From Trebonia sp. (GTDB lineage: Bacteria; Actinomycetota; Actinomycetes; Streptosporangiales; Streptosporangiaceae), in the NCBI GenBank assembly GCA_030038035.1, contig JASHPP010000089.1:1-19357 (forward strand): a stretch of DNA of 19,357 bases, given 5' to 3'. Positions 14,901 to 19,357 of the stretch are shown here, piece by piece; positions within the stretch are counted from its first letter, which is position 1, and each line of letters begins with the position of its first letter. Under the pieces are notes generated by a model. That model saw nothing but the letters and a program-made list of their open reading frames with translations. It was not told where the DNA came from and did not search any database. The translations under genes were made by a program, and so were the position numbers.

Positions 14901-15175
14901 CCGCGCAGCTCTTCCTCGAAAAGCTGCTGCTCAGCGTGCCATCGGCCGCGCTCGGCCTGGTCTTGGGCACGGTCGTCGCCCGGCTGCTTGTCCCTGCCGT
15001 CACGCTCACCGCCGCGGCGCAGCAGCCGGTACCGCCGCCGATGACGATGTTCGACCTGTCGCAGACGCTGCCACTGGCCGCGCTCGTCGCGGTGTTGCCC
15101 GCGCTGGCTGCCGCGCTCATCTTGTTCCGCCGCCCGGACCCCGCCGCCGAACTGCGCGCCGCGGAGGCAGCATGA
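11906..15175 (+). CDS. Large FtsX/MacB-type ABC transporter permease (first of pair)
   Basis: 1089 aa from GTG 11906; the frame is open back to a TTG at 11819, but that would overlap the udh promoter and start. The likely N-terminus VLTPRGPLAARRMTVHW leads into TM1 (about 16-40). A large extracytoplasmic domain (about 41-305) is followed by a cluster of about six TM segments (309-333, 363-385, 405-428, 454-466, 489-511, 544-562) including an FtsX-like ARGATRWQLTRL cytoplasmic loop, a second extracytoplasmic domain (about 575-950), and three C-terminal TMs (955-978, 1003-1031, 1056-1077) with RRAENALLAALGVAQRS as the matching loop. The layout is that of a duplicated FtsX permease. Such proteins usually transmit force from cytoplasmic ATPases to lipoproteins, wall enzymes or exported substrates rather than forming a channel. 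The stop overlaps the next permease start as ATGA. Substrate unknown. Confidence 0.85.
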   Translation: MLTPRGPLAARRMTVHWVVLAAAALTTLVAAAVGAALAVFAGQALPQAVSHDLAVAPATSLNAQVTLADSPLAPVSAAFKSAISSALLGVPSSFWQATWSDPLGLVSGALPARPASTGQGNTPLLEAAAMSGVTSRSVLLSGHWPAAPGGAAPGGAAPVQAALPATAAALLHVSVGDVLRLRDRLSGGLVTFTITGLFAQRQLSGPAASYWQLNEVPASGSDTSAGFTTFGPLLVSPAAFGGVLAVGGGSWVAQPDMAAFTTSDLSAVSANITALLGSMANSPALGGVDLTTNLPAVLAATSSNLAVARSLIVISGLQLLVLAAAALLAVARLLVTQREGETALLAARGATRWQLTRLTAAEIIPLCTAAAVAGGVAGIWLARLLGDTLYARGAVSVHVGAAGTWLDALGATVAVAVIAIAAMLFPVLRSGPGAARARRGRQAAIAGTVRAGADLGLIVLAVLAGWQLRRYSAVTSEGANGATAGIDWVLALAPALALAGGTILVLRLLPVAARAGDKLAGRGRRLTASLAGWQFSRQPLRQGGAALLLVMAVATGTLALAQHESWSRSAADQAAFTTGADVRVDLAAPLAPGSGGSIAHAAGVQAAMAVSVIPVALPSQILLVGANQAPGVVLLRSDQSALPPGQLFRAIAPASGSGGTVIAGRPRSVKLTATLSPAQPGLGTVTAAVTIIDASGAAYQIPVGTLPADGRPHVLTAPLGGSDASYPLRLLQLSLSYTLPASQTGHAVTLTVSGAGLGGWTVAASSPELDGVASAGEAFGPYAQPQVTGWRPGADGATLTFSPGYGETVNNPHFPHPTVSAVTGQVTLSAGGAASTVPAIATRAFDDANNVGVGSVVPATIEGVTVPVKIVAQTDTFPTLTGSALIVDLPTVQAFLAGHGGSPLPVTQWWLTTSGHAVPAALASALPPGSAVTSRTALAAATTGDPLSGAPQQALLAVAVAAALLAITGFWVSIAANVRQRRAENALLAALGVAQRSAAAQLFLEKLLLSVPSAALGLVLGTVVARLLVPAVTLTAAAQQPVPPPMTMFDLSQTLPLAALVAVLPALAAALILFRRPDPAAELRAAEAA
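12341..12380 (+). repeat. 15-bp tandem repeat inside the first permease
   Basis: GCGGCGCCCGGCGGA occurs at 12341 and 12356 with a partial third copy at 12371, encoding APGGAAPGGAAP in the first extracytoplasmic domain. It keeps frame and looks like a recent in-frame slippage expansion in a surface loop. Confidence 0.8.
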
Positions 15176-18018
15176 GCACGGCCAGGGCCAGGGGGGCCAG
15201 GGGGGAATGGGGGGGCGGGCAGCCCCCCCATGCGGGGGGTCACCGGGGGGTCGTCCCCCGGGGGCTAACAAGGCTATGGGGCATGAGCGCCGCGGCCACA
15301 ATGGCGCTGGCGGCGCTCGTCGCCGGCGGCGTTCTCGCCGCCACGGCCGGGCCGCGGGTTGCGCTGGCCGCCAGGACGCAGGCGCTGCACCAGACGCTGG
15401 CCGCCACGACGCCGCTGGCCAGGACGATCATCGCGGCCACCGAGTGGAGCACGATCACCAGCGACCTCGACAACGACTCCTTCGGCAGTCTGGGCAGCGC
15501 AAACCTCACCGCTGGCCAACTGTCCGAGGTCACCAGCCAGCTGCACGGTGACTTCGACCGCGGGGTCGTCAAGCTCGCCCCGGCCGACGCCGACTGGATG
15601 AGCATGACCACCCTCCTGCACACCGTGACCAGCACCAGCGGCCTTCCCGGCGCCGGCACGTTCGAGGTGCAGTTCGAGGTCAGCTACCGGCAGCCGTTCA
15701 CCCAGTACATGCGGCTGGTCGCCGGCCGCTACCCGGGGACCGCCTCCGCGTCCGTCTCCCCGGTGCTGCAGGTCGCGGTGTCGTCGCAGACGGCTCGCCA
15801 GTTCGGCCTGCACCCAGGCTCGAAGGTGCCGATCACCCCCCCGAAGATCGCTTACTCCGGCAGCCTCGCCAAGGGGATCACGCTCGAGGTCACCGGGATC
15901 ATCGCGCCACGCGATGCCTCCGCCACGTTCTGGACCGATGACCCGGTCGTGCTCACCCCCGACCTGTCGTGCGTCGATTGCGTCCCGTCGATCTGGATCG
16001 CCGGGGCGTTCATCGGTCCAGGCGAGCTCGGCGCGCTGCAAAGCGACTTCGGCCCGGAGGACATGGCGCTGCAGTGGGTGTTCCCCGTGGACGTCGGCTC
16101 GGCCGGCGGGCAGCAGGCCCAGCCGCTGTACAACGCGCTGAACGAGGACAGCACCCAGTCGCCGCCGCTGACCGGGGGCATCGCGGCTGCCAGCAGCGCG
16201 CTGACGGTCAGTTCGGCCCTGCTGCAGCCGGTCGGCACGTTCCTTGACACCGCCGCCCAGGTGGACACGCTGCTGTGGCTGCTGTACGTGAGCCTTGCGG
16301 TAGCGGGCGCGGTGGCGCTGGTGCTGGCCGCCCGGATCGTGGCGATCCGCAGGTCGGCCGAGCTGGCGGTGCGCCGGGCGCGCGGCGCGTCGCTGCCGCA
16401 GATCGCCATGGCCGCCGCGGGCGGCGCCGCCATCGCCTGCGTCCCCGCTACCCTGCTTGGGGCCGTGCTCGGGGTGCTGATTACCCCCGGCGCCGAGCCG
16501 GCCGGCGGCTGGTGGGCGCCGGCCGCGGTGCTGGTGATCGCCGTGTGCGCGCCAGGGGTGATCGCGGCCTGGCAGCAGCGGCTGTCCAGGCGGGCGGGCG
16601 GCCGGGGCCGGCGCGGTGCGCGCGGCCACGTACGGCTGGTCGCCGAGGTGACCGCGGTGGCGGCGGCGGCGGCCGGCCTGGTCGTGTTCCGGCAGCAGGG
16701 CACGCAGGCGGGGGCGGGCGTGAACCTGTACACCAGCGCCGCCCCGGTGCTGGTCGCGGTCCCGGCGGTGGTCGTGGTGCTCCGGGTGTACCCGGTGCTG
16801 CTGCGCGGGCTGCTGCGCGTCTTCGCGCGCCGGCGGGCCGCGGCCGCGTTCCTCGGGCTGGCCCGGGCCGCCAGGGCCGCGCTCACCCCGGCGCTGCCCG
16901 CGTTCGCCCTCGTCCTCGCGCTGAGCCTGGCCGCGTTCGCGGGCATGGTCAGGGACGCGGTCACCAGCGGCGAGGTCGCCGCGTCGTGGCAGGCCGCCGG
17001 AGCCGACGTGACGATCGCCGCGTCGACCAACAACCTGCTCGGCAGCGCCACGATCAGCCCGGCCGCGCAGCGGGCGGCGGCCGCGGTGCCCGGCGTCACG
17101 CACGCCGCCGATGTCTGGGAGGCCCCCTGGACCACCCCGGACGGCAAGCAGGTCATCGGCCTCGCCGTCGACCCGGCCAGCTACGCGGCGCTTGTCTCCG
17201 CCACCCAGACATATCCGCAGGCGCCGGCCGGGCCGCTGGCGGCGGGATCGCCGCAGCCGGTGCTCGTGTCACCGCAGGCGGCCGCGGACCTCGGCTCCGG
17301 CGTGACGACGCTCAGCACGGGGGCCGCGGCGGCCGCGCCGGTCCGGGTCCGGGTCGCGGGCGTGCTGTCAGGGACGCCGGCGCTGCCCGGTGGCGGCGCG
17401 TTCGTGATAATGCCGCTGTCGGTGTTTCGCAGCACGGCCACCCCGCCACTGCCTGTCCCCATCAACGACGTGCTGCTGACCGGGTCGGGGATCGACGCGG
17501 CGCAGGTCAACGCGCTGATCGCGAAGACGATGCCAGGGGCAGTCGCGACGTTCCGTTCGGACATATTGAACGGCCTGGCCGGGGCGCCGCTGCAGCATGG
17601 CGCCTACGTCCTGTTTGAACTGGCCGTCGTGGTCGCGGCCGTGCTCGGGCTGGCGGTGATGCTGCTTGAGCTGACGCTTGGCGCCGCCGAACGGGAAGCG
17701 ACGCTCGCCCGGCTCGCCACCATGGGCCTGGGTGAGGGCCAGCGGGCCCGCGTGGTGGTGCTTGAGGTGCTGCCCGCGCTGCTCGCCGCCGCCGTGGCGG
17801 CGGTCGCCTGCGGGCTGGTCCTGCCGAGCGTGGTCGCGCCGACGATCAGCCTGTCGGTGTTCACCGGTTCGGTCGGCGGCGTCGCGCTGCGGCCCGACGT
17901 GGCGTCCTTCGCGGTGCCGCTTGCCGCGCTGGCGGTGGTGGCGGTGGCCGCGCTGTACGTGGAGATCAGGTCAGGCCGGGAGCGCGGCGTCGCGGCAAGC
18001 ATCCGGGCAGGAGGATAA
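15172..18018 (+). CDS. Large FtsX/MacB-type ABC transporter permease (second of pair)
   Basis: 948 aa from ATG 15172, whose ATGA overlap with the preceding gene implies coupling; an alternative ATG at 15283 would give 911 aa and avoid the G-tract region. The open frame continues far upstream only as a shadow. Residues 8-31 (Gly/Pro/Arg-rich) come from the G-run segment. TM1 (about 38-60, MSAAATMALAALVAGGVLAA) is followed by an extracytoplasmic domain (about 61-360) with a CVDC pair (about 268-271), then about six TMs (364-392, 411-437, 447-467, 489-506, 523-548, 570-592) with the FtsX-type loop RRARGASLPQIAMAA, a second extracytoplasmic domain (about 595-810) and three terminal TMs (812-837, 861-888, 913-932). 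Same layout as its neighbour with low evident identity, so the two probably form a heterodimer driven by the two downstream ATPases. Confidence 0.85.
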   Translation: MSTARARGARGEWGGGQPPHAGGHRGVVPRGLTRLWGMSAAATMALAALVAGGVLAATAGPRVALAARTQALHQTLAATTPLARTIIAATEWSTITSDLDNDSFGSLGSANLTAGQLSEVTSQLHGDFDRGVVKLAPADADWMSMTTLLHTVTSTSGLPGAGTFEVQFEVSYRQPFTQYMRLVAGRYPGTASASVSPVLQVAVSSQTARQFGLHPGSKVPITPPKIAYSGSLAKGITLEVTGIIAPRDASATFWTDDPVVLTPDLSCVDCVPSIWIAGAFIGPGELGALQSDFGPEDMALQWVFPVDVGSAGGQQAQPLYNALNEDSTQSPPLTGGIAAASSALTVSSALLQPVGTFLDTAAQVDTLLWLLYVSLAVAGAVALVLAARIVAIRRSAELAVRRARGASLPQIAMAAAGGAAIACVPATLLGAVLGVLITPGAEPAGGWWAPAAVLVIAVCAPGVIAAWQQRLSRRAGGRGRRGARGHVRLVAEVTAVAAAAAGLVVFRQQGTQAGAGVNLYTSAAPVLVAVPAVVVVLRVYPVLLRGLLRVFARRRAAAAFLGLARAARAALTPALPAFALVLALSLAAFAGMVRDAVTSGEVAASWQAAGADVTIAASTNNLLGSATISPAAQRAAAAVPGVTHAADVWEAPWTTPDGKQVIGLAVDPASYAALVSATQTYPQAPAGPLAAGSPQPVLVSPQAAADLGSGVTTLSTGAAAAAPVRVRVAGVLSGTPALPGGGAFVIMPLSVFRSTATPPLPVPINDVLLTGSGIDAAQVNALIAKTMPGAVATFRSDILNGLAGAPLQHGAYVLFELAVVVAAVLGLAVMLLELTLGAAEREATLARLATMGLGEGQRARVVVLEVLPALLAAAVAAVACGLVLPSVVAPTISLSVFTGSVGGVALRPDVASFAVPLAALAVVAVAALYVEIRSGRERGVAASIRAGG
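15191..15264 (+). repeat. G-run/C-run element with hairpin in second permease gene
   Basis: Within 74 bp there are G-runs of 6, 6, 7, 3, 6 and 6, a C7 run, and the palindrome CCCCCGGGGG (15255-15264). G7 (15209-15215) pairs with C7 (15223-15229) across a 7-nt loop (CGGGCAG). It lies in frame between two possible start codons and encodes a Gly/Pro/Arg-rich segment unlike the rest of the protein. It looks like an inserted dispersed repeat and could also form G-quadruplexes. Confidence 0.75.
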
Positions 18019-18030
18019 TGAGGAGCACCG

Positions 18031-19014
18031 ATGACGGCCTCAGAACTTGACGCCCTGCGCCAGGACGCCACGCGCGCGCACGGCGACTTCGGCGCGGGCG
18101 CGCTGATCGTCTGCGACCGGCTGGTGCGCATCTACGCCGCCGAGGGGATCGAGGTGCAGGCCCTGCAGGGCCTGGACCTGGTGATCGAGTCGGGCGAGAT
18201 GACCGCGCTCGTCGGCGCGTCCGGCAGCGGGAAGTCCACGCTGATGAACATCCTGGCGGGGCTGGACTCGCCGACCGCCGGCGCGGTGCGCGTGGCGGGG
18301 CACGACCTGGCCGCCATGTCGGCACGGCAGCGGCTGGGCTACCGGCGGTCCGTCGTCGGCTTCATCTGGCAGCAGACGGCGCGCAACCTGCTGCCCTACC
18401 TGACCGGCTACCAGAACGTTGAGCTGCCGCTGCGGCTGGCCGGCAGCGGCCGCACCGCGCGGCGCCAGCGCGTCGGCCAGCTTCTTGAGCTGCTCGGCGT
18501 GCCGGACTGCGCGGGGCGGCGGCCCGACCAGATGTCCGGCGGCGAGCAGCAGCGGGTCTCGATCGCGGTGGCGCTGGCGAACGCGCCGTCCGTGCTGCTG
18601 GCCGACGAGCCGACAGGAGAGCTCGACAGCGTGACAGCCGAATCGGTGTTCGGCGCCATGCGGACCGCCAACAGCGAGCTGGGGGTGACCGTGCTCATCG
18701 TGACCCACGACCCGTCGGTGTCGTCGATGGTGCGCCGGGTGATCGCGATCAGGGACGGCCGGACGAGCACGGAGACGCTGCGGCACGGGGCCGGCGACGG
18801 CACGGGTGACGGGCATGCCGTCGAGTACGCGGTGCTCGACCGGGCGGGGCGGCTGCAGCTTCCGCTTGAGATGACCGAGTCGCTCGGCATGCGGGACCGG
18901 GTGCGGCTCGAACCGCAGGAGGACCACATCGGCGTGTGGCCGGACCGGGCCGTGCCGTCATCCGACCCGGGCTCGCCGGCCCGGTCCGCGTCGGCCGAAG
19001 GCGGTGGCGCGTGA
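18031..19014 (+). CDS. LolD/MacB-type ABC ATPase with AbrB-like C-terminal segment
   Basis: 327 aa; the ATG has GAGGAG five to ten bases upstream and starts 12 bp after the permease stop. The ATPase core (about 26-245) has Walker A GASGSGKST (62-70), Q-loop Gln114 (FIWQQ), signature MSGGEQQ (168-174), Walker B VLLADEP (188-194) and switch His226 (VTHDPS), all intact, and fits the MacB/LolD subfamily that pairs with FtsX-type permeases. The tail is unusual: after a Gly/Asp-rich linker, residues about 264-304 (VEYAVLDRAGRLQLPLEM..LGMRDRVRLE..EDHIGVWP) resemble the swapped-hairpin AbrB fold, where D-x-x-GR-x-x-(I/L)P and a following L-G are conserved. A Pro/Ser/Ala-rich end overlaps the next gene by 4 bp (GTGA). 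Likely drives the upstream permeases; the tail may serve for dimerisation or regulation. Confidence 0.88.
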   Translation: MTASELDALRQDATRAHGDFGAGALIVCDRLVRIYAAEGIEVQALQGLDLVIESGEMTALVGASGSGKSTLMNILAGLDSPTAGAVRVAGHDLAAMSARQRLGYRRSVVGFIWQQTARNLLPYLTGYQNVELPLRLAGSGRTARRQRVGQLLELLGVPDCAGRRPDQMSGGEQQRVSIAVALANAPSVLLADEPTGELDSVTAESVFGAMRTANSELGVTVLIVTHDPSVSSMVRRVIAIRDGRTSTETLRHGAGDGTGDGHAVEYAVLDRAGRLQLPLEMTESLGMRDRVRLEPQEDHIGVWPDRAVPSSDPGSPARSASAEGGGA

Positions 19015-19357
19015 CCATGGTGGACGTGCGGGACGTGACCCGCACCTACGGCAGCGGCCCGACCGCGACCCCGGCACTGCGCGGGGTCAGCTTCGCGATC
19101 GGCGAGGGCAAGCTGGTCGCGCTGCGCGGCCGGTCGGGGTCCGGCAAGACCACGCTCCTCAACGTGGTCGGCGGGCTGGACGCGCCGGACAGCGGCACGG
19201 TCGTGGTGGCCGGGCAGGAGGTGACCGCGATGGACGAGCGCGACCGGATGCGGCTGCGCCGGGAGACCGTGGCCTACATCTTCCAGTCGTTCGGGCTGCT
19301 GCCCGTGCTGTCGGCCGCCGAGAACGTCGGCGTCCCGCTGCGGATCTCCGGCGTCGC
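19011..19357 (+). CDS. Second LolD/MacB-type ABC ATPase (partial, cut by window end)
   Basis: The GTG at 19011 overlaps the previous stop as GTGA; an ATG two codons later (19017) is the alternative start. The 115 visible codons give VRDVTRTYGSG, Walker A GRSGSGKTT (40-48), then NVVGGLDAPDSG, and a Q-loop YIFQSFGLLPVLSAAENV (89-106), standard for the MacB/LolD family; signature and Walker B lie beyond the window. Having two ATPases after two permeases suggests a heterodimeric NBD pair serving the large permease pair, although two separate homodimeric transporters cannot be excluded. The visible core differs clearly from the first ATPase, so this is not a recent duplication. Confidence 0.92.
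   Translation, partial: MTMVDVRDVTRTYGSGPTATPALRGVSFAIGEGKLVALRGRSGSGKTTLLNVVGGLDAPDSGTVVVAGQEVTAMDERDRMRLRRETVAYIFQSFGLLPVLSAAENVGVPLRISGV

Noticed and set aside
14272..15171. 300-codon N-terminal extension of the second permease
   Set aside because: It overlaps the coding end of the first permease in another frame and is Arg-rich; the ATGA start at 15172 is the natural one.
15274..17103. Long minus-strand open frame (609 codons) across the second permease
   Set aside because: The composition (Arg, Gly, His, Asp) is that of an antisense shadow, and the plus strand has a consistent FtsX layout.

Overview
The window is a high-GC actinomycete chromosome segment. Signs are GC-rich third codon positions, GTG starts, 4-bp start/stop overlaps, long antisense shadow frames, Pro/Ala/Ser-rich secreted proteins and MarR and FtsX families typical of Streptosporangiales/Streptomyces-like bacteria. 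The genus cannot be fixed from sequence alone.

Left edge (1-2221): a visibly less GC-rich stretch carries two overlapping minus-strand genes, then about 580 bp without a gene, then tRNA-Thr(GGT), also on the minus strand, with its 3' end facing the stretch. The larger gene encodes a protein with a Cap4/DUF4297-like PD-(D/E)xK nuclease signature. The smaller gene overlaps it by GTGA and is cut by the window edge. It looks like the winged-helix 'middle component' of an ABC-three-component (ABC-3C) conflict system. The tRNA 3' end, repeated GTCCCCAC octamers and a 38-nt palindrome suggest the boundary of an integrated element carrying a defence system.

Envelope block (2500-7800): a secreted or lipid-anchored GH25-like protein (minus), a Ser/Pro/Thr-stalked membrane-anchored surface protein (plus), and a bitopic membrane protein with a roughly 470-residue Tyr/Gly/Pro/Asp-rich disordered cytoplasmic half (minus). 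A Crp-type palindrome lies in the long divergent gap between the first two.

Drug-exporter block (7822-10869): an ABC-2 permease and its ATPase (minus, ATGA overlap), resembling tetronasin-type exporters, lie divergent from a MarR/GbsR-like regulator. An 8-8-8 inverted repeat in the short shared promoter region is a natural operator.

Right block (11022-19357): a uronate dehydrogenase (minus) is divergent from a four-gene operon (plus) of two very large FtsX/MacB-type permeases and two LolD/MacB-type ATPases, the last cut by the window edge. The first ATPase ends in an AbrB-like segment. The second permease carries a G-tract/hairpin insertion close to its start. A perfect 8-bp inverted repeat with 22-bp half-site spacing sits between udh and the permease operon. 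Several genes (nuclease, exporter ATPase, MarR regulator, udh, first permease) look leaderless.
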